Below, one piece after another: positions 1-8,478 of a DNA stretch of 64,000 nucleotides. The first letter of the stretch is position 1, and every line of letters starts with the position of its first letter. The stretch spans positions 1 through 64,000 of the forward strand of contig CAKSQO010000005.1 in NCBI GenBank assembly GCA_934486615.1, given 5' to 3'. The notes beneath the pieces are model-generated. The model was not told where the DNA came from. It was given only the letters and a program-made list of their open reading frames with translations, and made no database searches. Origin of the DNA: an uncultured Eubacteriales bacterium. GTDB lineage: Bacteria > Bacillota > Clostridia > Oscillospirales > Acutalibacteraceae. A program made the translations under genes and the position numbers.

Positions 1-22
1 TACTCCTTTTGGCATAACAAAA

Positions 23-70
23 CACCCCTCTTGTTAGATAGTATATCATACTTGTCTAACAAATGGGGTG
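23..70. promoter_or_regulatory. Nested inverted repeat at left edge, probable operator or promoter region
   Basis: CACCCC (23-28) pairs with GGGGTG (65-70), TTGTTAGA (31-38) with TCTAACAA (55-62), and AGTAT with ATACT inside, giving a nearly continuous dyad. On the minus strand it is followed by a purine-rich AGAGGGGTG and an ATG at position 16 (reading MPKGV before the window ends). It may therefore be the operator/promoter of a minus-strand gene mostly outside the window. It could instead be a terminator, although no T-run follows. Confidence 0.4.
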
Positions 71-115
71 CTGTTCAGATTTTTCCACGGTGCGCGGGCT
101 TTTTGAGCTTGAATT

Positions 116-505
116 TCAAGCCTTTTTCTTGTAGATTACGAGCTTGCGTACGGCGAAGTTGTAGATGAACACTATGCCTGTGGCGACGACTTTGGAAATC
201 ATCTCGTTAAAGCTAAGGACGCTGACGGCGACCCACATAATGCCGAGGTTGAGCAGCAGCCCGACCACGCTTGCGAGGTAGACGCCGACAATCTCGCGGA
301 CGATGCTGCCGACGTTATCCTTAAACACGAGCAGGCGGCCGACGAGCCAGTTGACGAACGTCGAAAGGATATAGGCGAGGGTCACGGCGACCTCATAATG
401 TATGCTTGCGACGGTATTGAGCAGGTAGAACGCGACCTACTCGACGACGGTCGCGCCGCCGACGACGATGACGTAGAGAAGAAAATCCTTAATCTCTTTT
501 TTCAT
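116..505 (-). pseudogene. GtrA-like membrane protein with in-frame amber stop
   Basis: Read from ATG at 505, the frame gives MKKEIKDFLLYVIVVGGATV, then a TAG at 439-437 (codon 23), then continues in frame through four hydrophobic segments to TGA at 116. The whole frame is 129 codons, the usual length of GtrA/DPMS family proteins, which help move undecaprenyl-linked sugars across the membrane. GtrA relatives often have Glu-Trp where this frame has Glu-stop, so a single TGG to TAG change would explain the break. A GTG at 385 could start an 89-residue fragment lacking the first membrane segment. It overlaps the upstream glycosyltransferase by 17 bases, the normal flippase/transferase pairing. 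TAG ends several intact genes here, so recoding is unlikely; a sequencing error is possible. Confidence 0.75.
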
Positions 506-1454
506 TTTCGTCCCAAGTCCTCTCGCTTATGATATAGCGCGGGCGTTGCTTGACCTCCATATATATCTTGCCGATATATTCGCCGATGATGCCGAGGGAG
601 ATAAGCTGAATTCCGCCGACGAAGCAGATTATGCACACGGTGCTTGCCCAGCCTGCAGCGGTGCTGCCGATAAGGTGCGCGATTATCGCCCAGATGATGC
701 CGACGAAGCTGATCAGCGAGACGAGCACGCCGAAGAACGAGATCATTCGCAGCGGCTTTATGCTGAGACTTGTTATGCCGTCAAAGGCGAGGGCAAGCAT
801 CTTACGCAGCGGGTAGTGGCTCTCGCCCGCGACGCGCTTGCGGCGGGTGTAGTAGACCGAGGTGCTGCTGAAGCCGACGAGCGGGATCATACCGCGCAAA
901 AAGAGGTTGACCTCCTTGAAATTCGCGAACTCATTGAGCACGCGCGAGGACACGAGGCGGTAGTCGGCGTGGTTGTAAACGACCTCCGCGCCCATCATAT
1001 TGAGGAACTTGTAGAAGCCATGCGCGGTGGTGCGCTTGAAGAACGCGTCGGAGTCGCGGTTGTCGCGCACGCCGTATACGACCTCGTTGCCGTCGTGGTA
1101 GGCGCGCACCATCTGCTCCATTGCGGCGATGTCGTCCTGACCGTCGCAGTCGATGGAAATGGTGATGTCGCACTTCGACTTGGCCTCCATAAGCCCCGCA
1201 AGCAGGGCGTTCTGATGGCCGCGGTTGCGGCTGAGGCAAACGCCGATATAGGCTTCGTTTTCCTGCGACAGGCGCTCGATTATCGGCCAGGTGCTGTCGC
1301 GGCTGCCGTCGTTGACGAACATAATGCGGCTGTCCTGCGAGATGAGCGAAGCGGCTTTGAGCAGCTCGAGCTCCTTGAGGAACTCGGGCGCGGTGATGGG
1401 CAGCACTTCCTCCTCATTATAGCAGGGAATCACGATGTAAAGCGTAGGGCACAT
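489..1454 (-). CDS. GT2 family glycosyltransferase (GtrB/dolichyl-phosphate mannosyltransferase-like)
   Basis: This 321-residue protein begins with the GT2 strand VIPCYNEEEVLP and carries the metal-binding acidic motif DCDGQDD near residue 100. A basic TRRKRVAGESHYPLRKM segment before the membrane region is typical of bactoprenol-phosphate glycosyltransferases. Two C-terminal hydrophobic segments anchor it in the membrane. The family transfers a hexose from a nucleotide sugar to undecaprenyl phosphate; the sugar cannot be told. AAGGAG sits 7 bases before the ATG. It overlaps the gtrA-like pseudogene and follows the remnant of a membrane protein, so it is the only intact gene of this decoration cluster. 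It may lack its flippase partner. Confidence 0.85.
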   Translation of the reverse strand: MCPTLYIVIPCYNEEEVLPITAPEFLKELELLKAASLISQDSRIMFVNDGSRDSTWPIIERLSQENEAYIGVCLSRNRGHQNALLAGLMEAKSKCDITISIDCDGQDDIAAMEQMVRAYHDGNEVVYGVRDNRDSDAFFKRTTAHGFYKFLNMMGAEVVYNHADYRLVSSRVLNEFANFKEVNLFLRGMIPLVGFSSTSVYYTRRKRVAGESHYPLRKMLALAFDGITSLSIKPLRMISFFGVLVSLISFVGIIWAIIAHLIGSTAAGWASTVCIICFVGGIQLISLGIIGEYIGKIYMEVKQRPRYIISERTWDENEKRD

Positions 1455-1528
1455 AGAAAAAACTCCTTTTTCGCCGCTTTAAGCACCCTTTTGCCCGCGG
1501 CGGTGAGGTAAGGGAAAAGCGCTGATAT

Positions 1529-1899
1529 TCAGGCGCTTGCGTATTCGCCGTTGGCCAAGTCGGCGGCGCAGGAGGTTATCGCTCCCGCGTCCCAGTCGGT
1601 TTTGAACAGAATGTTGAAGCAAACATATATCTGAAGAAAGAACAGCACGGCGACGGCAACCGCAGCCGAGCGGTCGAAGTTCGGTGCTTTCTTTCGCCCG
1701 ACGGCGGTGCGGCCGCTGCTTGATGCGATAAAGCATACCGCAAAGACGGCGAAAATCAGTATCAGCGGAACGATATCGGCAGAATGAATTCGCGGCTGAA
1801 GGCGTAGTCAATTCCCGCGCAGAAGGTTACTATAATAAGTATTGCGCAGAAAAACGCGCCGTAAATCGCACGCGTGGCGTTGAATACGAATTTTCTCAT
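1529..1899 (-). pseudogene. 5' remnant of a polytopic membrane protein (GT39-like), frameshifted and truncated
   Basis: ATG at 1899 follows GGGAGAA and opens a hydrophobic N-terminus (MRKFVFNATRAIYGAFFCA) that stops at TGA 1764. The next frame, entered near 1777, continues smoothly with a hydrophobic segment (DIVPLILIFAVFAVCFIA) and then FFLQIYVCFNILFKTDWDAG, which resembles the first luminal loop of clostridial GT39-like membrane glycosyltransferases. It ends at TGA 1529. Only about 120 of an expected 500 or more codons are present before the GT2 gene. I read it as a decayed gene with a frameshift and a large 3' deletion. The family assignment rests on a short motif. Confidence 0.55.
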
Positions 1900-2102
1900 T
1901 AAAATTCTCCCGACAGAATTAATATGCACTTCATTATTATAATAGCTTTTGTCTCAAAACGCAACATATTATTGTCAAAATCGGCAGTTGTTTCGGTGGG
2001 AAAGCGGGGTGTCGGGATGCTGAAAATCTCGCGCGGGAGGCGGAGGATATTGCTCTGATAAAATGCATGGTGCGGTTTAATAGGAACCACGGCGGAAAGG
2101 AC

Positions 2103-2154
2103 TTGATTTTATGTCCGGCTTGTGATATATTAAAATTAGAACTAATTCTAATTT
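2103..2154 (+). promoter_or_regulatory. Promoter and palindromic operator of the TetR gene
   Basis: TTGATT (2103-2108) and TATATT (2126-2131) are 17 bases apart. Just downstream, AAATTAGAA (2133-2141) and TTCTAATTT (2146-2154) form a perfect 9-bp inverted repeat around CTAA, over the expected start point. This placement suits autorepression by the TetR protein encoded at 2175. Confidence 0.65.
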
Positions 2155-2174
2155 CAATATAAGGAGGGGCAGCG

Positions 2175-2876
2175 ATGGGCGGAACGAGTCGGCTTAAAGA
2201 AGAAAACAAGCAAAAAATTCTTTCCGCCTGCGTAAGACTTTTTCTTACGCAGGGCTTCAACGAAACACCTCCGCGGCAGATATTCGAGGAGGCGGGGGTG
2301 ACCAGCGGCACTTTTTACAACCTCTTTCGCTCAAAAAGCGGAGTTCTGACGGAGCTGACGCGCTTTATGTTCGACAATCAGTTCATCTCGGCGGGGCTGA
2401 GCGTGGGCGAGGGCATGAGCCCGGTGATGCTCTACGCGGTAGAGACGAGCCTGCAGCTGACGCTGACGGAGCTTAACGAAAACCTGCGCGAGATATACGT
2501 CGAGGTCTACACAAAGCCCGAGCACATCGAGTTTATCAGGCGCAAGACGACCGCACAGCTTTTGCGCATATTCTCGCCGTATCTGCCGGGCCGCACCGAG
2601 AGCGACTTTTATGAGATAGAGATAGGCACGGCGGGCATAATGCGTGCATATATGGCGCGCGAATGCGATATGTATTTTACGCTGGAGCGCAAGCTCGAGC
2701 GCTTTTTGAGAATGACGCTCGGTGTGTTCGACGTGCCCAAGGACGAGATAGATCGGGCGGTCGAGTTCGTGCTGGGGCTTGACATTCGCGGCATAGCCGA
2801 CGGCGTTATGCAGAAGCTGTTTGCGGCGCTTGAGATGCGCTTCGACTTCACGCTCGGCGAGGGCGCGGCGCGGTGA
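2175..2876 (+). CDS. TetR/AcrR family transcriptional regulator
   Basis: The N-terminal 60 residues are a TetR helix-turn-helix (TPPRQIFEEAGVTSGTFYNL within residues 33-56, then a FRSKSGVL turn). The remaining 170 residues are an all-helical ligand domain with no recognised subfamily. Length (233) is slightly above average. AAGGAGG lies 9 bases before the ATG. The inverted repeat at 2133-2154 is its likely binding site. The nearest co-oriented gene is the cell-wall pullulanase-like protein 86 bases downstream, which may be in the same transcription unit; the ligand is unknown. Confidence 0.88.
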   Translation: MGGTSRLKEENKQKILSACVRLFLTQGFNETPPRQIFEEAGVTSGTFYNLFRSKSGVLTELTRFMFDNQFISAGLSVGEGMSPVMLYAVETSLQLTLTELNENLREIYVEVYTKPEHIEFIRRKTTAQLLRIFSPYLPGRTESDFYEIEIGTAGIMRAYMARECDMYFTLERKLERFLRMTLGVFDVPKDEIDRAVEFVLGLDIRGIADGVMQKLFAALEMRFDFTLGEGAAR

Positions 2877-2962
2877 GCGGCTTTTGGCAGCCTTCGCGCT
2901 TAACACGTTAATAAGCGGCCTTTTAACGGCCGATGATTTAAAGTCAACAAGGAGGTTTTTCA

Positions 2963-5900
2963 ATGAAAAAACGCATTATCGGGCTGCTGACGGCGGTCAG
3001 CGTGCTCGCGTCGACGTTCGCGACGCTCGCCTTCACGGTTTTCGGAAGCGGCGGCAGCAACTCCGACGCCGACGGAGCGGTGCTCGACACCGCCTACAAC
3101 GCGGCGGCGCAGAAGCTGGACGACGACTACGGCTACACCGAGTACGACCTCGGCGCTACCGTCATCGACACAAGCTACGGCGGGACGATGAGATTCAGGC
3201 TCTGGTCGCCGACGGCGGAGGGCGTCAAACTCAACATTTTTACCACGGGAACCAACTATGAACCGGGCGCGACGAGGATCGGCAGCTACACGCTTGAAAA
3301 GCTGCACGAAAACGGCAAGTGGACGGGCGTGTGGGAGGTAAGGCTTGTCGGCAACTGGCAGGAGTATTACTACACCTACAGCGTGACGTACGCGAACAAA
3401 ACGGCAGAGATTGCCGACCCGTATTCTCGCCAGCTGAGCAAAGACGGAAAGCGCTCGTATACGATCGATTTTGACCACAAATCGTTTAAGCCCAACGGCT
3501 GGGACAGCGACAGCCACGTCTATTTTGACAGCGTAAGCGCGCGCACGGTCTACAGGCTTGACGTTGCAGGCTATACCGGCGAGTCGGTTTCCGGCATTAA
3601 AAACTCCGGAAAGTTCCTCGGCCTTACCGAGACGGGAACGCATTACGCAGACTCGGATCACAGTCCGTCGACGGGGCTTGACCACATCAAGCAGCTCGGC
3701 GTGACCGCAGTGGAGCTCGACGGCGTGCTTGACTTGGCGAACGCGGCCGCGGTAAATATTAATCGCGGGACAAAGCAGGAAAACGCTGTCAGCGAGCTGC
3801 GTCAGCTGATAAGCAAGCTCCATTCGGAGGGGCTGACGGTCATAATCAAGCTGCCCGCGGGCTTTGTTAAGGCGGACAACGGCGCGTTTGACGGCGCTGT
3901 GCCGAACTACTACTTCCGCCTGGACGAGGCGGGCGGGAAGCTCGACGGCTCGGGCTTCGGCAACGAGCTGGCAAGCGAGCGGCTGATGTACAGAAACTGG
4001 CTCATCACCACCCTGCTCGGCTGGGTCAACGAGTACCACATCGACGGCTTCTCTGTTGAGCAGAGCGCGCTTATCGACGCCGACACGCTCAGCGCCGCCG
4101 TCGCTGCGGTAAAGGCGGTCGACGACCGCATAGCCTTCTTCGCCGACGGCGAGTGCAAGGCGGTAAACAGCCACCCGAGCACCGTCTGCACGGGCGAAAC
4201 GTTCAGGCGCGCGACCCGCGCAAACTCCGCTTATCTGCCGAGCACGCTGAATTTTGAGGAGCGCAGCGAAAAGTCGCTCTATGCCGAAATTTGCGAGGAG
4301 CTCGGCGTTTCGAGTGCTTCGAGAAACGAGACGGCCGTTAAAAAAGCGAAGCTCGCGGCAGGGCTGCTTGCGCTTTCGACAGGCACGCTATATATTGACG
4401 CGGGCGACGAAATGTGCGCGGCTGCGCTTGACGGAGAGACCTTTAACTGGGGAGATATCAAAACCTATTTTGACGTATTTACGTACTACAGGGGGCTTTT
4501 GCAGCTTAGGGCGACCTTCCCTTATTTTGCAAGCGACGGACTTTCGTTCAGGCACGGCAACGTCCTCTCGGCTTCGGACAGCGGGAACCGGCTTGTGACA
4601 AGCCACGACCCGAACAGCTGGAAAGCGGCTTCGATTTCCTACAACGCCACCGACGAGCAGGTGAGGGAGGTTGCGCTCTGCGATTTGAGGGACTGGGACA
4701 TTGTGGCTTCTTCAAACTTTGCGGGGCTTGACAGCCGCGACAAGGTGCCCGAGGGCGCGAACAATTACTTTACGCTCGACGCATATTCGATTAACGTGGC
4801 GGTCGACTCGGCGAGCTTCGCTTCGGCGGGCTTCAGCTCGGGTATGGAAGCGCTGACGATTGAGTTTGTTAAGGCTATCGACGATTATACTGACGAAAAA
4901 ATCGCTCCCGATATGATACTTGCGGGAAAAAGCGGCGAGGGCTATTACCTCCCGAACGGCGGCGAGCCGAGGCTCGGCAACGGCTATGAACTTTACTCGG
5001 TAAACTCATACGCAAACGGCAAATTCGGCGAAACCACGCGGGTGACGTGCGAATACAAGTATATCTTTGACGGTATAAAAGACGGCGGAGAATATTGCTC
5101 GCCCGCCGAATTCAAGCTCAAGAATATCGAGAACGTCTATAAAGTTCAGCTGGACGGCGTGACGCTCACGCCCGATAACGGAACTTATACCTTGACCGGC
5201 TCGGGTGAGCGCACCGTGAACGTCGAGACGAAGGACGGCAGCCACACCATAAAGGTGAAGCTGCGCAGCGACCATAATTATCAGTTTGTGACCGAAAACG
5301 GAACGTATTATAAGAAGTGCTCGGAGTGCGGCTTCACCACCGAGCCGCAGGCGATTCCGAGCGTAGAGATAACCGCGCCCGCCCGCGTTTGCGCGGGTCA
5401 GGACTGCGTGGTGACCGTCGGAGCGCTGCCGAGCGGCGTGACGGTCGACGGCGGCTTCTACGAGTTTGAGCTCATGGGCAGCGAGATCGACGTGCACGAG
5501 ACAAACGGAGTTTGGAGCGGCACGGTCAGCCACGAGTGGTATCAGCCGGACGCTGATAAGTTCGACGTCGGAATCGGCTTCAAAACTGCCGACGGCTACT
5601 TCTTCACTGTGAAAAAGACGATCAAGGTGCTTGCACAGCACACGGGCGGCACGGCTACCTGCACGAAGAAAGCGAAGTGCGAGGTCTGCGGCGAGAGCTA
5701 CGGCTCGCTTGACGCGAACAACCACACAGGCAAGGCCGAGTGGATCAAGGACGCGCAGGGACACGAGAAAAAGTACACCTGCTGCGGCGCAGTTACCGTT
5801 GCGCGCGCCGAGCACGACTGGAGAAACGGCGAGTGCAAGGACTGCGGCTACGCCTGCGCTCACAGCGGCGGAAAAGCTACCTGCACGGAGAAAGCGAAGT

Positions 5901-6226
5901 GCGAGGTCTGCGGTGAGAGCTACGGCTCGCTTGACGCGAACAACCACAGCGGACTTGTCCGCATCGAGGCCAAGGCGGCGACTGCGACAAGCGAGGGCAA
6001 CATCGAATACCGACACTGCTCGGGCTGCGACAAGTATTACTCCGACGCGGCGGCGACCAAGCCTATTGCCAAGGCCGATACGGTTATAAAGCGCCTTGAG
6101 GGCGACCTGTCGCCCTCGCCGAAAACGGGCGATAGCGCGCTGCCGTTCGCGGCTGCCGCTATGCTTATGGTGAGCGCCCTGACCGCTGCGGCGGTCGTCT
6201 GCGGCAAAAAGAAGCGCGCAAAGTAA
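2963..6226 (+). CDS. Secreted, wall-anchored pullulanase-like (GH13) protein, probably catalytically inactive
   Basis: The 1087-residue protein has a signal peptide (residues 1-25) and an E-set/CBM48-like segment with FRLWSPTAEGVKLNIFTTG near residue 77. A GH13 barrel closest to type I pullulanase follows: GFGNELASERLMYRNWLITT matches the conserved GNDTASER-type helix. Catalytic regions are altered. The strand that should carry DVVYNH reads KLPAGF, the nucleophile region GFRFD reads GFSVE (residues 362-366), the general acid GEGW reads ADGEC, and the last Asp motif is not visible. The C-terminus has two near-identical Cys-rich repeats (CEVCGESYGSLDANNH at about 5680 and 5905) and ends SPKTGD, hydrophobic stretch, KKKRAK, a variant sortase signal with Ser for Leu. 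AAGGAGG precedes the ATG. It may bind alpha-glucan rather than cut it. Confidence 0.75.
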   Translation: MKKRIIGLLTAVSVLASTFATLAFTVFGSGGSNSDADGAVLDTAYNAAAQKLDDDYGYTEYDLGATVIDTSYGGTMRFRLWSPTAEGVKLNIFTTGTNYEPGATRIGSYTLEKLHENGKWTGVWEVRLVGNWQEYYYTYSVTYANKTAEIADPYSRQLSKDGKRSYTIDFDHKSFKPNGWDSDSHVYFDSVSARTVYRLDVAGYTGESVSGIKNSGKFLGLTETGTHYADSDHSPSTGLDHIKQLGVTAVELDGVLDLANAAAVNINRGTKQENAVSELRQLISKLHSEGLTVIIKLPAGFVKADNGAFDGAVPNYYFRLDEAGGKLDGSGFGNELASERLMYRNWLITTLLGWVNEYHIDGFSVEQSALIDADTLSAAVAAVKAVDDRIAFFADGECKAVNSHPSTVCTGETFRRATRANSAYLPSTLNFEERSEKSLYAEICEELGVSSASRNETAVKKAKLAAGLLALSTGTLYIDAGDEMCAAALDGETFNWGDIKTYFDVFTYYRGLLQLRATFPYFASDGLSFRHGNVLSASDSGNRLVTSHDPNSWKAASISYNATDEQVREVALCDLRDWDIVASSNFAGLDSRDKVPEGANNYFTLDAYSINVAVDSASFASAGFSSGMEALTIEFVKAIDDYTDEKIAPDMILAGKSGEGYYLPNGGEPRLGNGYELYSVNSYANGKFGETTRVTCEYKYIFDGIKDGGEYCSPAEFKLKNIENVYKVQLDGVTLTPDNGTYTLTGSGERTVNVETKDGSHTIKVKLRSDHNYQFVTENGTYYKKCSECGFTTEPQAIPSVEITAPARVCAGQDCVVTVGALPSGVTVDGGFYEFELMGSEIDVHETNGVWSGTVSHEWYQPDADKFDVGIGFKTADGYFFTVKKTIKVLAQHTGGTATCTKKAKCEVCGESYGSLDANNHTGKAEWIKDAQGHEKKYTCCGAVTVARAEHDWRNGECKDCGYACAHSGGKATCTEKAKCEVCGESYGSLDANNHSGLVRIEAKAATATSEGNIEYRHCSGCDKYYSDAAATKPIAKADTVIKRLEGDLSPSPKTGDSALPFAAAAMLMVSALTAAAVVCGKKKRAK

Positions 6227-6306
6227 GGCGGCTGGCTTTTGCCGACGAGCGCTTTTTAACGGCGGTACTTTGCCGACAGGCGCAAGTGCGGAACAGACTT
6301 GACAGG

Positions 6307-6336
6307 AACCCCGCGCGGATTTTCCGCGCGGGGTTT
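6307..6336. terminator. Rho-independent terminator after the pullulanase-like gene
   Basis: A 13-bp stem (6307-6319 with 6323-6335) closes a 3-base loop; the core is CCCCGCGCGGA. The T-run is short (TTT). Confidence 0.75.
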
Positions 6337-6491
6337 GGCGCGCTTTTCGGGAGACGGTGCGGGCGGCTCGGCGGTCAAGGGCTTGGGTGAGCGGCGCGGG
6401 CAAATAATTTTCAAAGACTCCAAGCAGAGCGCTGCAAAGCCCCAATCGGCGGCCTGTTTGCAAACGGCGGGTGAAAAATCAGCTTTCGCGG

Positions 6492-6520
6492 TTGACACGG
6501 CGGGCGGGGTGTGTTATACT
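6492..6520 (+). promoter_or_regulatory. Sigma-A promoter of the pyr operon
   Basis: TTGACA (6492-6497) and TATACT (6515-6520) are separated by 17 bases. Transcription would begin near 6527, about 20 bases before the PyrR-binding hairpin. Confidence 0.85.
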
Positions 6521-6548
6521 TCATTTAAAGACAAATGCAATTTTTAAC

Positions 6549-6687
6549 TCGGTACAGAGATGCCGACAAGATTGACCTATAATCCGTGCTCCGTTCCGCT
6601 TGCGGCATTGCGCTGCGGCGGGGACTTTGTGTGCGCGCAAAAGTAAAAGTCAGACCTTGTCGGAAAACCGACGGGGTTTTATTTTTT
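6549..6687 (+). promoter_or_regulatory. PyrR-binding anti-antiterminator and pyrimidine attenuator
   Basis: TCGGTA (6549-6554) pairs with TGCCGA (6561-6566) and presents the loop CAGAGA (6555-6560), which fits the CNGNGA hexaloop that PyrR recognises. Downstream, ACCTTGTCGG (6654-6663) pairs with CCGACGGGGT (6668-6677), using two G-U pairs, and is followed by TTTATTTTTT: an intrinsic terminator just before pyrR. By analogy with Bacillus, UMP-bound PyrR holds the first hairpin and lets the terminator form. The intervening antiterminator pairing was not folded. Confidence 0.85.
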
Positions 6688-6707
6688 GTCAAAAGGGCGT
6701 GGTAAAA

Positions 6708-7247
6708 ATGAAGCCGAAGGCTAAAATAATGGACACTGTGGCCGTCAGCCGCGCTCTGGCGAGGATTTCGCACGAGATCGTCGAGCGCAATCAGGGCTTG
6801 GGCGACGTGATACTGCTCGGGGTCAAGCGCCGCGGGCTGCCGCTGGCAAGAATGCTTGCCGACAATATGCAGCGCTTCTGGGGCGCCGAGGTGCCCGTGG
6901 GCGAGCTTGACGTGACCGCCCGCCGCGACGACATCAGCGAGGACGAAAAGCGCCTGAAGGCAGGCAAAAGTGTTCTGCCGTGCGACATAAACGGCAAGAC
7001 GGTCATCGTCGTTGACGACGTGCTCTACACCGGGCGCACCGCGCGCGCGGCTATCGAGACGGTGTTCTCGTTCGGGCGGCCGAAACAGCTGCAGCTGGTC
7101 GTGCTCGTCGACAGGGGTCACCGTGAGCTGCCGCTGCGCCCCGACTATGTCGGCAAGAACGTGCCCACATCGCAGAGCGAAAAGATACTCTTTGACGCCG
7201 ACGAGAGCGGCTCGCAAATGAACGTCTACATCTGCGACATTGACTGA
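6708..7247 (+). CDS. pyrR: Bifunctional pyr operon attenuator / uracil phosphoribosyltransferase
   Basis: The 179-residue protein has the type I PRTase PRPP loop VIVVDDVLYTGRTARAA, LLGVKRRGLPLA near residue 42, and the family ending (LVDRGHRELPLRPDYVGKNV). PyrR binds the leader hairpin when UMP is high and causes termination; it also makes UMP from uracil and PRPP. The ATG at 6708 is chosen because it follows the attenuator terminator and gives the family N-terminus; an open frame reaching back to 6600 runs through the RNA leader. First gene of the eight-gene pyr operon; pyrC follows after 11 bases. Confidence 0.95.
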   Translation: MKPKAKIMDTVAVSRALARISHEIVERNQGLGDVILLGVKRRGLPLARMLADNMQRFWGAEVPVGELDVTARRDDISEDEKRLKAGKSVLPCDINGKTVIVVDDVLYTGRTARAAIETVFSFGRPKQLQLVVLVDRGHRELPLRPDYVGKNVPTSQSEKILFDADESGSQMNVYICDID

Positions 7248-7258
7248 GAGGGAAGAAA

Positions 7259-8449
7259 ATGAGCTTCAATTCCGAAAAAATAAAGAAAATCGAAACTGCT
7301 GCCGCGAAATACATCGCCGACAACGGTGCTTTGCCCGTTGAAAACGACGAATATATTATCGTTCCCGGACTCTGTGATGTGCACGTACATTTCAGAGAGC
7401 CGGGCTTTTCTTATAAAGAGACGGTTTCCACCGGCTCGGCTGCGGCGGCTCACGGCGGCTACACCGCGGTGTGCACGATGCCGAATCTGTCGCCCGTGCC
7501 CGACAGCGCTCAGGCGCTCGGGGTGCAGCTTGAAGCGATACGCAGGGCAAACGGCATTGCGGTCATACCCTACGGCGCGATAACGCGCGGCGAAAAGGGC
7601 GAAGCCCTCGCCGATATGGAGGGCATGGCAAGCGCGGTCTGCGCGTTTTCGGACGACGGAAGGGGAGTGCAGAGCGAGGACATGATGCGCTCTGCGATGG
7701 AAAAGGCCAAGCGCCTGGGCAAAATAATCGCCGCGCACTGCGAGGACAACAGCCTGCTTTGCGGCGGATATATTCACAAGGGTCGCTACGCTGAGGCGCA
7801 CGGCCACCGCGGCATATCGAGCGAGAGCGAGTGGAAGCAGATCGAGCGCGACCTGAAGCTCGCCGCCGAGACGGGCTGCGCCTATCACGTCTGCCATATT
7901 TCTACAAAAGAGAGCGTCGACATAATCCGCAAGGCTAAGGCGGCGGGCGTCGACGTGACGTGCGAGACAGGGCCGCACTACCTGACCCTGTGCGAGGACG
8001 ACCTGCAGGAGGACGGCCGCTTCAAGATGAACCCGCCGCTGCGGTCGCGTGAGGACAGGGCTGCGCTCATCGAGGGCGTGCTTGACGGCACGATAGACAT
8101 GATAGCGACCGACCACGCGCCGCACAGCGCGGAGGAAAAGTCACGCGGGCTTGAAAAGAGCCTGATGGGCGTTGTCGGGCTTGAAAGCGCGTTCGCCGTT
8201 ATGTACACCGAGTTTGTGCAGACGGGGCTGATGAGCCTTGAGCGGCTTATTGAGCTTATGAGCGTGAATCCGCGCAAGCGCTTCGGCATTAAAAGCGACG
8301 TCGGCTGCGCGGTGTTTGCAAAGGGCGACTTTACGGTCGAGCCCGAGCGCTTCCTTTCAATGGGCAGAGCCACGCCTTTTGCGGGCAGAAGGGTCGCGGC
8401 CGAGTGCGTGATGACGGTTTATAACGGCAACACGGTTTACAAATTTTGA
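7259..8449 (+). CDS. pyrC: Dihydroorotase
   Basis: Length 396. The metal-binding DVHVHFREPG motif lies near residue 40, followed by KETVSTGSAAAAHGGYT, AHCEDNSL, CETGPHYL and the second signature DMIATDHAPHSAEEK, all characteristic of the bacterial (class I) dihydroorotase branch of the amidohydrolase superfamily. It closes carbamoyl-aspartate to dihydroorotate in the cytoplasm. The frame is intact and typical in length. It sits between pyrR and carB and is covered by the upstream attenuator. Confidence 0.94.
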   Translation: MSFNSEKIKKIETAAAKYIADNGALPVENDEYIIVPGLCDVHVHFREPGFSYKETVSTGSAAAAHGGYTAVCTMPNLSPVPDSAQALGVQLEAIRRANGIAVIPYGAITRGEKGEALADMEGMASAVCAFSDDGRGVQSEDMMRSAMEKAKRLGKIIAAHCEDNSLLCGGYIHKGRYAEAHGHRGISSESEWKQIERDLKLAAETGCAYHVCHISTKESVDIIRKAKAAGVDVTCETGPHYLTLCEDDLQEDGRFKMNPPLRSREDRAALIEGVLDGTIDMIATDHAPHSAEEKSRGLEKSLMGVVGLESAFAVMYTEFVQTGLMSLERLIELMSVNPRKRFGIKSDVGCAVFAKGDFTVEPERFLSMGRATPFAGRRVAAECVMTVYNGNTVYKF

Positions 8450-8478
8450 TATAAAACAAGCGGTAAGGAGATTTTAAA

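Noticed and set aside
116..505. TAG recoded as an amino acid in this organism
   Set aside because: TAG is the normal stop of several intact genes here (for example the BY-kinase, rlmA and EF-G paralogue genes), so genome-wide recoding is not supported.
546..1511. A 321-codon open frame on the plus strand antisense to the GT2 gene
   Set aside because: It mirrors the GT2 reading frame, is rich in Ala/Asp/Val/Arg with no family pattern, and has no ribosome site; it is a by-product of G+C-rich codon use.
2960..4174. A 404-codon minus-strand frame inside the pullulanase-like gene
   Set aside because: Composition is of shadow type and the plus-strand gene has a signal peptide, domain order and ribosome site.
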